Below, piece after piece: positions 43,882-50,575 of a stretch of 64,000 nucleotides of DNA (the stretch's first letter is position 1; each line of letters starts with the position of its first letter). Both the position numbers and the translations under genes were made by a program. The stretch is from Streptomyces sp. MJM8645 (lineage in GTDB: Bacteria > Actinomycetota > Actinomycetes > Streptomycetales > Streptomycetaceae): positions 5,698,501-5,762,500 of the forward strand of contig NZ_LJJF01000001.1 of assembly GCF_001625365.1 (NCBI RefSeq), written 5' to 3'. The notes beneath the pieces were generated by a model, which was not told where the DNA came from, did no database searches, and saw only the letters and a program-made list of their open reading frames with translations.

Positions 43882-44844
43882 TCAGGACCTCCCGTCACCG
43901 GTGAGTGCGTGGGTCAGCAGGCTCTGCCGGGCCAGGGAGAACCGCCCCCGGTTCCAGTGGAAGACGACGTAGTGGGCGGCGGCCCGGCGCGGGCCGATCA
44001 CCGCCTCGCCGGACTCGAAGTAGCCGGTGCGCCAGCCCTCGGCGGCCCGGCGCACGGCGTCCCCGTGCACCTCGACCGCCGCCCGCCGGTGCGGCGGCAG
44101 CGGAGCGAGCAGGCTCTGTCCGCCGGCCCGCCAGGCCGCGAGGATGCCCGCGGCGGCGCGCCGGGTGTCCTCGTCCGGGTCGGTGCCCAGCCTGCGGCCG
44201 GCGTCGTCCTGGAGCACCTGCCAGACCCCGCGGTGCTCCCAGCCGACGATGCCGAGGCCGTCGAGGAGTTCACCGAGGAGGTACAGGGACAACCGCCAGT
44301 CCGCGATCGCCTCCGGTCGGCCCGGGGCCGCGACGGTGTCGTGGTGATCGAGCCAGGCCAGGGAGTCCACCGTGAACAGGTCGTGGACGTGCCGCATCGA
44401 TCGCGGGCCGCCGAAGAGGTAGGTCTCCGGCTCGTACCGCCCGCACAGCGGCGGTTGCGGCTGTCCGTCCACCGCGCGGAAGCGGCGGGTCAGTTCCTCG
44501 CGCAGTGCCCCGACGTCCGACCGGCCCGCCTCGAACCGGACCCGCAGCCCGGGCGGTTTGTGCATGAAGAAGAAGGAGCGCGCCGCGCCGGCGGCGATCA
44601 GGTCGCGGGCCGTGTCCGCGACGGCGCGGTACGTCCGGTGCCAAGTGGCCGGGACCGGTGCGAGGTTGATCTGCACCCAGCCGTCCTCGGGCCTGTCGTC
44701 GCGCAGCGCGGACAGCCCGGCCGTCAGGAACGCGCGGCGCGCGGCCTCGTATTCGGGGCCCGCGGAATCGACCGGTACCGTTCCCCACGGAATGTCGCGA
44801 GCGTCCTGGAGGCAGTCGGCCAGCAATCGTTCGACCTCCACCAT
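43882..44844 (-). CDS. Stand-alone LanB elimination domain (thiopeptide-type bacteriocin biosynthesis/SpaB_C)
   Basis: A 320-residue protein matching the small C-terminal LanB domain, which removes glutamate to give dehydroalanine or dehydrobutyrine. Family stretches include GWVQINLAPVPATWHRTYRA, AARSFFFMHKPPGLRVRFEA, CGRYEPETYLFGGPRSMRHV and HYVVFHWNRGRFSLARQSLL. ATG 44844 lies 8 nt after GGAGG; a GTG nine bases earlier sits inside the ribosome-binding region. It is the first gene of the lan operon and nearly touches the LanB gene. Split dehydratases are known for thiopeptides and for pinensin. Together with LanC this points to a class I lanthipeptide rather than a thiopeptide. Confidence 0.9.
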   Translation of the reverse strand: MVEVERLLADCLQDARDIPWGTVPVDSAGPEYEAARRAFLTAGLSALRDDRPEDGWVQINLAPVPATWHRTYRAVADTARDLIAAGAARSFFFMHKPPGLRVRFEAGRSDVGALREELTRRFRAVDGQPQPPLCGRYEPETYLFGGPRSMRHVHDLFTVDSLAWLDHHDTVAAPGRPEAIADWRLSLYLLGELLDGLGIVGWEHRGVWQVLQDDAGRRLGTDPDEDTRRAAAGILAAWRAGGQSLLAPLPPHRRAAVEVHGDAVRRAAEGWRTGYFESGEAVIGPRRAAAHYVVFHWNRGRFSLARQSLLTHALTGDGRS

Positions 44845-45109
44845 GGTGCCCACCTCCTCGTGATTTCGGCTCTACTCCTGGGGTTTCCACGGTTTGGTCA
44901 GATTGAAAAACGGAAGGCAAATATTCATATGATGAAAAAGGGTGCGCCTGCTGCGCGTAAGGGACTTCGCGCGCTGAAGGCGCATCCTGCGGGCGCATTC
45001 GACAGCCTTAGCCCCCCCCTGGCGTGATGACCGCCCGAATGCCGGTGAGTGAGTGCCATTTTTATTCAAACTCCCCTTGAATAAAACGGCGTTGGCGCGT
45101 CCGAAAGTG
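44845..45109. promoter_or_regulatory. AT-rich promoter region of the lanthipeptide operon
   Basis: This 265-bp gap is far lower in GC than its surroundings, with runs such as TTTTTCATCATATGAATATT on the minus strand near 44920-44940. It should carry the lan operon promoter, but I cannot fix a single -35/-10 pair. It also holds the pimB-side inverted repeat at 45060-45086. No convincing gene is seen in it. Confidence 0.5.
45060..45086 (-). terminator. AT-rich perfect inverted repeat after the pimB-like gene
   Basis: TTTTATTCAA (45060-45069) and TTGAATAAAA (45077-45086) form a perfect 10-bp stem with a 7-nt loop, starting 24 bp after the PimB-like stop. It ends in a T-rich run on either strand. 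Its base composition is very unusual for this genome. It is either a terminator or an operator for the lan promoter. Confidence 0.6.
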
Positions 45110-46261
45110 TCAGGCGAGTCCGGCGAGGGCATCCGGAACGGACCGGGCGGGGTCGAGCAGGTGGGCGAGGCGGTGGGCGGAGGCGGTCCAGGACCAGTGG
45201 GTGGTGGCCCAGTCGCGGCCGGCGGTGCCCATCCGGGCGCGGTCCGCCGGCGGGGCGAGGAGGAGCCGGGTGAGGGCGGCGGCCACGTCGGCCGGGTCGC
45301 GCCCGTCGACGACGGTGCCGGTGACGCCGTCGAGGACGGTGTCGGGGGCGCCGCCGGATCGGCCGGCGACGACGGGCAGGGCGGCGGCGGCCGCTTCGAG
45401 GTAGACGATGCCGAGGCCTTCGGCTTCGAGGCCCGCCCGGCGGGTGCGGCACGGCATGGCGAAGACGTCGGCCTCGGCGTAGTGGGCGGCGGTGGCCGCG
45501 TGGTCGAGACCGCCGGCGAACTCGACGCTGCCGGGCTCGGTGCACCGGTGGGCGAGCGCGCGCAGGCGGTCCTCGTACGGGCCCTGGCCGACGAGGACGA
45601 GGACGGTGCCGGGGACGGCCCGGCGGATCGCCGGCAGGGCGCGGATCAGGACGTCCTGCCCCTTGCGCGGGACGAGCCGGGCGACGCAGAGGATCACCGG
45701 CCCGGTGCGGGCCCGCCGGGCGCCGTCGACGCCGGGCCGGAAGCGGTCCGGGTCCACGCCCGGGACGAGGCGCGCCAATTGGGCGTCCGGGCCGAGGGCG
45801 GGGGCGATCCGGGCGCGGGTGTACTCGCCGAGGTAGGTGACGACGTCGACGCTGCGGCCTATCCGGCGCAGCAGGCGGCGGGCGCCGGGGGTGCGGGCCC
45901 ACCAGATCTCGTGGCCGTGGGTGGTGGCGACGGTGCGGCGGATGCCGTCGGCCTGGCGCAGCAGGCCGGGGGCCATCGCGGCGAGCGGGGCGGCGGCGCC
46001 GAACCAGACCCGGTCGCAGCCGTGGGCGCGGGCGATCTCGGCGGCGCGGCGGGTGGCCCGGGCGGTGGGCAGCAGGGTGCGGGCCCGGTCGCGGATCACC
46101 GGGAAGGGGAGAGCGGCGTCGTGCCGATCGGCGCCCGGTTCGGCGGAGGTGTAGACCACGACGTCGGAGTGGGGCAGCCGGGTGGCCAGGGCGTGGACGA
46201 AGGTTTCGATGCCGCCTTGGCGGGGCGGGAAGTCGTTGGTGACGATGAGTGTGCTGCCCAT
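45110..46261 (-). CDS. pimB: GT4-family mannosyltransferase, PimB'-like
   Basis: A 383-residue GT-B glycosyltransferase that closely follows the mycobacterial/corynebacterial PimB' layout. It opens STLIVTNDFPPRQGGIETFV, has VWFGAAAPLAAMAPGL and TTHGHEIWWARTPGARRLLR, then ILCVARLVPRKGQDVLIRAL, the donor site VFAMPCRTRRAGLEAEGLGI and YLEAAAAALPVVAGRSGGAP. PimB' adds the second mannose to phosphatidylinositol mannosides using GDP-mannose on the inner face of the membrane. ATG 46261 lies inside the overlap with the preceding membrane-protein frame. Another mannosylation role is possible, but the match to PimB' is strong. Confidence 0.85.
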   Translation of the reverse strand: MGSTLIVTNDFPPRQGGIETFVHALATRLPHSDVVVYTSAEPGADRHDAALPFPVIRDRARTLLPTARATRRAAEIARAHGCDRVWFGAAAPLAAMAPGLLRQADGIRRTVATTHGHEIWWARTPGARRLLRRIGRSVDVVTYLGEYTRARIAPALGPDAQLARLVPGVDPDRFRPGVDGARRARTGPVILCVARLVPRKGQDVLIRALPAIRRAVPGTVLVLVGQGPYEDRLRALAHRCTEPGSVEFAGGLDHAATAAHYAEADVFAMPCRTRRAGLEAEGLGIVYLEAAAAALPVVAGRSGGAPDTVLDGVTGTVVDGRDPADVAAALTRLLLAPPADRARMGTAGRDWATTHWSWTASAHRLAHLLDPARSVPDALAGLA

Positions 46262-47568
46262 GGGCGGGTGAGACCTCGGTTCGGTGTCGGAGAAGGGACC
46301 GGAGAAGGGACCGGAGAAGGGACCGGAGAAGGGACCGGCGAAGGGACCGGCGAAGGGGTTGGAGCGGTGGTCGGAGCGGGGGAAGCGGGGAGCACCCGGG
46401 CGAGCAGGACGAGGAGGGCCGGCAGCGCGAGGTAGCCGAACCGCCCGGCGGGGGCGAGCAGGAAGGCCAGGGCGAGCCCGAGGGCGAGCCGGTCGGCGGC
46501 GGCCGCCGCGTGCCGGGGCGGGTGGGTGAGCAGGGAGGCCGCGAGGGCGAGTGCGGCGAGCAGCAGCAGGCCGACGGCCGCGTACCAGCCGGGCGGGCCG
46601 AGGTCGGCGAGCAGCCGTCCGGGCAGCGGGCTGGCGGCGGGGGTGGGCAGGTCGCCGCGGCCGGTGGGGAAGGCGAACACCTGGTGGAGCATCGGCCCGG
46701 GCGAGCGCAGGGCGCCGGGCAGGACGAGCAGGGCCGTGCCGCCCACCGCGACGGCGGCGGCGCGCAGGGCGGGGCGCCGTCCGGCGGTGGTGGCGAGCAG
46801 CGCGGTGACCACGGCGACGGCCGGCCAGGCCGTCCACTTGAGCGAGCAGGCGGCGGCGAGGGCCAGTCCGGCGGGGGCGGGGCGCCGTCGGGCGGCGAGG
46901 GTGAGTGCGAGCCAGCAGAGGCCGGTCATCGGCAGGTCGACGCCGCTGACGCAGAGCGGCAGCGCGACGACGGGCGAGGCGGTCAGCGCGGCCAGGACGG
47001 TCCGCCGGCCGACAGGTGGGGCGGTCGGCGCGGCGCGGGCGGTTCGCCGCCCGGTGGGCGCGGAGCGCAGCAGGCAGGCGAGGAACGCGGCCGCGCACCA
47101 GAGCCGCGCGTCGCCCGCCACCCGGGCGAGCGGCAGCCCGCCGAGTGGCAGCCCGTCGAGCAGGGCCCGGGGCAGTCCGAGGAGCGCCATCCCGGGCAGG
47201 TACGGGGTGTACTCGGCCACCGTCCTGGGCTCGGCGAGGTACGGCGTCCCGGTGTGCAGCAGCAGGGCCCCGGAGCGTTCGATCACCCCGACCTCGCTCT
47301 GCCCCTGGCCGGCCAGCACGAGGGCGAGCAGCGGTACGGCGACGGCCCCGATGAGCGCGAGGGCGATGGACAGCGGCCGGCCCCGGCGCGTCGGCAGAAG
47401 GGCGGCGAACGCCGCCAGCAGGTAGCCGACGGCGGCGCAGACGCCCCAGGCGCGGTGCGGGCCGAGGTCGGAGAGCAGCGGGAAGGCCCCGGCCCACCCG
47501 GCCGCGAGGAGCCATCCGCCGCACCACGCGGCGGCGTGCCGCCGGTCTGGGGAGTCGTGCCGATTCAT
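46096..47568 (-). CDS. Multi-pass membrane glycosyltransferase-like protein (GT87/DUF2029-like) with overlapping tail
   Basis: A membrane protein with about ten hydrophobic helices in residues 15-405. It contains GALLLHTGTPYLAEPRTVAE, VSGVDLPMTGLCWLALTLAA, AAACSLKWTAWPAVAVVTAL and LAPAGRFGYLALPALLVLLA, which fit polyprenyl-phosphate-mannose-dependent GT87-type enzymes. Its location before a PimB-like gene supports a lipoglycan role. Its frame does not stop before pimB. It runs through a 12-bp tandem repeat as (SPVP)n and overlaps pimB by 166 bp, ending at 46096 with low-complexity residues. The tail may be translated, or the true stop may have been lost by a frameshift; the core enzyme seems intact. 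ATG 47568 (or GTG 47571) has no good ribosome-binding site. Confidence 0.7.
   Translation of the reverse strand: MNRHDSPDRRHAAAWCGGWLLAAGWAGAFPLLSDLGPHRAWGVCAAVGYLLAAFAALLPTRRGRPLSIALALIGAVAVPLLALVLAGQGQSEVGVIERSGALLLHTGTPYLAEPRTVAEYTPYLPGMALLGLPRALLDGLPLGGLPLARVAGDARLWCAAAFLACLLRSAPTGRRTARAAPTAPPVGRRTVLAALTASPVVALPLCVSGVDLPMTGLCWLALTLAARRRPAPAGLALAAACSLKWTAWPAVAVVTALLATTAGRRPALRAAAVAVGGTALLVLPGALRSPGPMLHQVFAFPTGRGDLPTPAASPLPGRLLADLGPPGWYAAVGLLLLAALALAASLLTHPPRHAAAAADRLALGLALAFLLAPAGRFGYLALPALLVLLARVLPASPAPTTAPTPSPVPSPVPSPVPSPVPSPVPSPTPNRGLTRPWAAHSSSPTTSRPAKAASKPSSTPWPPGCPTPTSWSTPPPNRAPIGTTPLSPSR
46289..46360. repeat. Six tandem 12-bp repeats at the GT87-pimB junction
   Basis: GGAGAAGGGACC is repeated four times, followed by GGCGAAGGGACC and GGCGAAGGGGTT. 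On the coding strand it reads Ser-Pro-Val-Pro repeats in the membrane-protein frame and is upstream of the pimB start. It is a slippage-prone VNTR that keeps frame because the unit is a multiple of three. Confidence 0.85.
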
Positions 47569-47731
47569 CACCCGTTCATTGCATCGTCGCAGGTCAGCCT
47601 GGTCATCACGGTCAGGTCGAGTCCTCTGGTCGGGTTTCCCCTACCATCCGTCGGGGCCTTCGCCCGGAGACCTTCGCATCCGATCTGACGTTCGGTGTTC
47701 ATCGGATTACGGAAAGTGCCCGCGCTCCCGC

Positions 47732-47737
47732 TATCGT
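47732..47737 (+). promoter_or_regulatory. -10 box TATCGT of a leaderless GNAT gene
   Basis: TATCGT lies six bases before GTG 47744; TTACGG at 47707-47712 (19-bp spacer) may be the -35. No ribosome-binding site is present. The rest of the gap 47569-47731 shows nothing further. Confidence 0.5.
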
Positions 47738-47743
47738 GTCGGC

Positions 47744-48739
47744 GTGGTGAGGTCGTGGGATGCGGCAGTGGAGCGGGCGCAGGACCGGCTGGCGGCGGGG
47801 CCGCGGCTGCGGGCGGTCGCCGAGGGGGACGAACGGCGGTTCACCCTCTGGGACTTGGCGTCCCTGGTGGAGGGTGAGCTGGGGGAGCTGGTGGCCCCGG
47901 ACGCGCTGACGCCGGAGGTCGAGCGCCGGTGGCGCGAGCGGCTGGGGGAGAGCGGCCGGGAGTGGCCCGGCGGCGAGCTCTACCGGCGCCGCTACTGGGT
48001 GCTGGACGAGGGCGGCGCCGTGGCCGGCATGGTGGCGGTGGACAACTGGACCAAGGGGCCCGGCCAACTGGCCGTCTCCTCCCTCTACTTGATTCCGGAG
48101 GCGCGCGGCCGGGGGCTGGCCGCCGGGGCGCTGGACGAGGTGTACGCGGCGGCTGCCGTGGAGGGCCTGCCCGGCTTCCGGCTGGAGGCGCACTGGTCCT
48201 GGCAGCGCGCCGTCCGCTACTACCTGCGCCGCGGCCTCTGGGTGGTCGGCTGGAAGCGTTCGCTGGCCCTGGCCCGGATGCCGCAGCTCCCGCCGTACCG
48301 GGTGTGCGAGGAGGGCGGCTGGCTGCACCTGCTGGTCGCGGACCGGGGCTGGGGCTGGGTGCCGATGCTCGCCGCCGGCTGCGAGGGCCGCTGGCTGCGG
48401 CTGGACGAGACGCCCGACTACCGGGCGGCCGACGGCTGGGTGCACGAGTACGCGCGTTCGACGCTGGCGCTGCATCTGGCGCTCGCGGGCCGGCCGCTGG
48501 TGCGCGGCCCGCAGTGGTGGGCGGAGGCGTGGCGGTGGTCGGACGCCGGGGAGCCGGAGGGGCTGGCCTACAAGATCGAGCACTTCGAGCAGTTGGCCCT
48601 GGCGGCGGGCCGCGAGGTGGTCAGCCCGTACCGCCCGGCGGCGACCCAGGCCCCGGCGGCCCCGACCCCGCCCCCGGCGCCGAGAGCGGAGGCCCCGGTG
48701 GCGGCCGTGCCGGGGCTGGCAGACTCGGGGGATGGCTGA
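47744..48739 (+). CDS. GNAT-family N-acetyltransferase
   Basis: A 331-residue protein with one GNAT fold in the middle (about residues 85-165). The acetyl-CoA-binding motif is SSLYLIPEARGRGLAAGALD, followed by GFRLEAHWSWQRAVRYYLRR. The C-terminal 150 residues (LPPYRVCEEGGWLHLLVADR, MLAAGCEGRWLRLDETPDYR) have no motif I recognise, and the extreme C-terminus is Pro/Ala-rich. GTG 47744 is chosen because TATCGT six bases upstream implies a leaderless transcript; GTG 47747 is equally possible. The 3' end overlaps the aminotransferase gene by 8 bp, so the two are coupled. Confidence 0.8.
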   Translation: MVRSWDAAVERAQDRLAAGPRLRAVAEGDERRFTLWDLASLVEGELGELVAPDALTPEVERRWRERLGESGREWPGGELYRRRYWVLDEGGAVAGMVAVDNWTKGPGQLAVSSLYLIPEARGRGLAAGALDEVYAAAAVEGLPGFRLEAHWSWQRAVRYYLRRGLWVVGWKRSLALARMPQLPPYRVCEEGGWLHLLVADRGWGWVPMLAAGCEGRWLRLDETPDYRAADGWVHEYARSTLALHLALAGRPLVRGPQWWAEAWRWSDAGEPEGLAYKIEHFEQLALAAGREVVSPYRPAATQAPAAPTPPPAPRAEAPVAAVPGLADSGDG

Positions 48740-49523
48740 GATCGAGATCGACGGCGCGCCGGCCGACCCGGCGCGGCTGGCCGCACTGGGGCTGCTGAAC
48801 TACGGGCACTTCACCACCCTGCGCGTCGAGGCGGGCCGGGTCCGGGGCCTGGCGCTGCACCTGGACCGGCTGGTCCGGGACTGCGGGGTGCTGTTCGCCG
48901 CCGAGTTGGACCGGGCGGCGGTGCGGGAGCGGATCCGCGCGGTGCTGCCCGCCGACGGCGCGCCGGTGATCGTCCGGGTGACGGTGTACGACCCGGAGCT
49001 CGGCCTGGAGCGCCCCGGCGGCCCGGCGGCGCCCCGGCTGCTGCTGACCACCCGCCCGGCGGCGGTGGCCGCGCCGGCCCCGTTGCGGGTGCGCACGGCC
49101 GGGTACCGGCGGGAGCTGCCGGAGGTGAAGCACGTCGGCCTGTTCGGCCTGGTCCACCACCGCAGGCGGGCCCAACTCGACGGCTATGACGACGTGTTGC
49201 TGGTGGAGCCGGACGGCGGCGGGGTGGCCGAGGGCGCCACCTGGAACGTCGGCTTCCTCGACGGCCGCCGACTGGTCTGGCCGGACGGCCCGAGCCTGCC
49301 CGGGGTGACCGCCGCGCTGCTGGCCGGCGCGTACGGCGGGCCGCAGTCGCGCGAGCGGGTGGACGCGTCCGGGCTGGGCCGCTTCACGGCGGCGTTCGCG
49401 GTGAACGCGGGTGTCGGCGTCCGGCCGCTGGCCGCGGTCGACGGTACGGCCTTCGACCCGGCGCACCCCGTGCTCGCCGAACTCGCCACCGTCTACGGGG
49501 AGATCGCCGCCGACCCGGTGTGA
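48732..49523 (+). CDS. Aminotransferase class IV family protein
   Basis: A 263-residue fold-type IV PLP enzyme (branched-chain aminotransferase, D-amino acid aminotransferase or aminodeoxychorismate lyase family). The PLP Lys lies in RELPEVKHVGLFGLVHHRRR, near residue 135. YDDVLLVEPDGGGVAEGATW is the family loop, with the usual Glu-Gly-x-x-x-Asn in modified form. Early residues NYGHFTTLRVEAGRVRGLAL and HLDRLVRDC match the N-terminal domain. ATG 48732 overlaps the GNAT gene. Substrate cannot be told. A possible link to the 2-oxoacid cluster 37 kb away is speculation. Confidence 0.85.
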   Translation: MAEIEIDGAPADPARLAALGLLNYGHFTTLRVEAGRVRGLALHLDRLVRDCGVLFAAELDRAAVRERIRAVLPADGAPVIVRVTVYDPELGLERPGGPAAPRLLLTTRPAAVAAPAPLRVRTAGYRRELPEVKHVGLFGLVHHRRRAQLDGYDDVLLVEPDGGGVAEGATWNVGFLDGRRLVWPDGPSLPGVTAALLAGAYGGPQSRERVDASGLGRFTAAFAVNAGVGVRPLAAVDGTAFDPAHPVLAELATVYGEIAADPV

Positions 49524-49556
49524 GCCCGCCCGGCGCCGGCCCGCAGGCCCCCGGAG

Positions 49557-49580
49557 GGGGGTGGGGATATCCCCACCCCC
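49557..49580. promoter_or_regulatory. Perfect 24-bp palindrome upstream of the ABC exporter operon
   Basis: The half-site GGGGGTGGGGAT is followed immediately by its exact reverse complement, centred between 49568 and 49569 with no loop. A loop-free palindrome suits a dimeric repressor operator rather than a hairpin. It ends about 43 bp before a TAACGT -10-like box (about 49624-49629) and 94 bp before the ABC ATPase start. Confidence 0.6.
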
Positions 49581-49674
49581 GGTCCGCCAGCGGCCTCCAT
49601 GGTCCGCCGGCCTGGCCTTTTCTAACGTGGAACCCGTCGACGACCACCGACGATCCCCGAAGGAAGGCCCACCC

Positions 49675-50532
49675 ATGGCACGCCGCCACGACCGCCCATC
49701 GACCGAGCCGTACGCCGCCGGACCGCACGCCGCCGGACCGTACGCGACGGGGGCGTACGGCGGCGGCCCGTACACCGAGCAGGGCGCCCGTCCGGCGATC
49801 GAGCTGCGCGGGGTGCGCCGCACCTACGGCCGCGGCGCCGAGACCGTGCACGCGCTGCGCGGGATCGACCTGGCGCTGGCCCGGGGCACCTTCACCGCCG
49901 TGATGGGCCCGTCCGGCTCCGGCAAGTCGACCTTCCTGCAGTGCGCGGCGGGCCTGGACAAGCCCGACCAGGGGGAGATCCGCCTCGGCGGCGAGGACAT
50001 CACCCGGCTGAGCGAGGACCGGCTCACCAAGCTGCGCCGCAGCCGGATCGGCTTCATCTTCCAGTCCTTCAACCTGCTGCCCTCGCTGACGGTGGAGCAG
50101 AACGTGCTGCTCCCGCAGCGGCTGGCGGGCGAGCGCCAGGACCGTGCCCGGGCCCGGGAGCTGCTGGCCCAGGTCGGCCTCGGCGAGCACGCCAAGCGGC
50201 GGCCCGGCCAGCTCTCCGGCGGCCAGCAGCAGCGGGTGGCGATCGCCCGCGCGCTGATCACCGACCCGGACGTGGTGTTCGCCGACGAGCCGACCGGCGC
50301 GCTGGACACCCGCACCGCGCACGAGGTGCTGGGCCTGCTGCGGCGCGCCGTGGACGACCTGGGCGCGACGGTGGTCATGGTGACCCACGACCCGGTGGCG
50401 GCCTCGTTCGCCGACCGGGCGCTGTTCCTGGCCGGCGGCGCGCTCGTCGACGAGCTGCACCACCCGCAGGCGCAGGCCGTCGCCGACCGGATGGTCTCGC
50501 TCACCGCCCGCCCGGTGGGGGTCGCGGCGTGA
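49675..50532 (+). CDS. MacB/LolD-type ABC transporter ATP-binding protein
   Basis: A 285-residue ATPase of the MacB/LolD (MacB-FtsX) class. After a roughly 38-residue flexible Gly/Tyr/Ala-rich N-terminus (YAAGPHAAGPYATGAYGG), the domain has Walker A MGPSGSGKSTFLQ, Q-loop FIFQSFNLLPSLTVEQNVLL, signature LSGGQQQRVAIARAL, Walker B VVFADEPTGALD and H-loop VVMVTHDPVAASFADR. Such ATPases drive FtsX-like permeases in mechanotransmission or export rather than bulk import. ATG 49675 follows GGAAGG. The permease gene begins 44 bp downstream. No regulator gene is adjacent, but a perfect palindrome precedes the operon. Confidence 0.92.
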   Translation: MARRHDRPSTEPYAAGPHAAGPYATGAYGGGPYTEQGARPAIELRGVRRTYGRGAETVHALRGIDLALARGTFTAVMGPSGSGKSTFLQCAAGLDKPDQGEIRLGGEDITRLSEDRLTKLRRSRIGFIFQSFNLLPSLTVEQNVLLPQRLAGERQDRARARELLAQVGLGEHAKRRPGQLSGGQQQRVAIARALITDPDVVFADEPTGALDTRTAHEVLGLLRRAVDDLGATVVMVTHDPVAASFADRALFLAGGALVDELHHPQAQAVADRMVSLTARPVGVAA

Positions 50533-50575
50533 ACGGGCGGCGTGGACCGATCGACGAGTGGAACGGGGCAGGGGC

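Noticed and set aside
41106..44844. LanB-like proteins considered as a peptide aminoacyl-tRNA ligase (PEARL) or thiopeptide system
   Set aside because: A separate elimination-domain protein and a LanC with all zinc ligands are present and no cyclodehydratase or pyridine synthase gene is seen, so a class I lanthipeptide is the better reading.
44872..45132. An 86-codon minus-strand frame in the gap upstream of the lan operon
   Set aside because: No ribosome-binding site, it overlaps the pimB 3' end and the AT-rich inverted repeat, and its codon use does not follow the local GC3 pattern.
46249..47688. A 479-codon plus-strand frame opposite the membrane glycosyltransferase
   Set aside because: The opposite strand encodes clear TM helices and glycosyltransferase-like motifs, whereas this frame is low-complexity.
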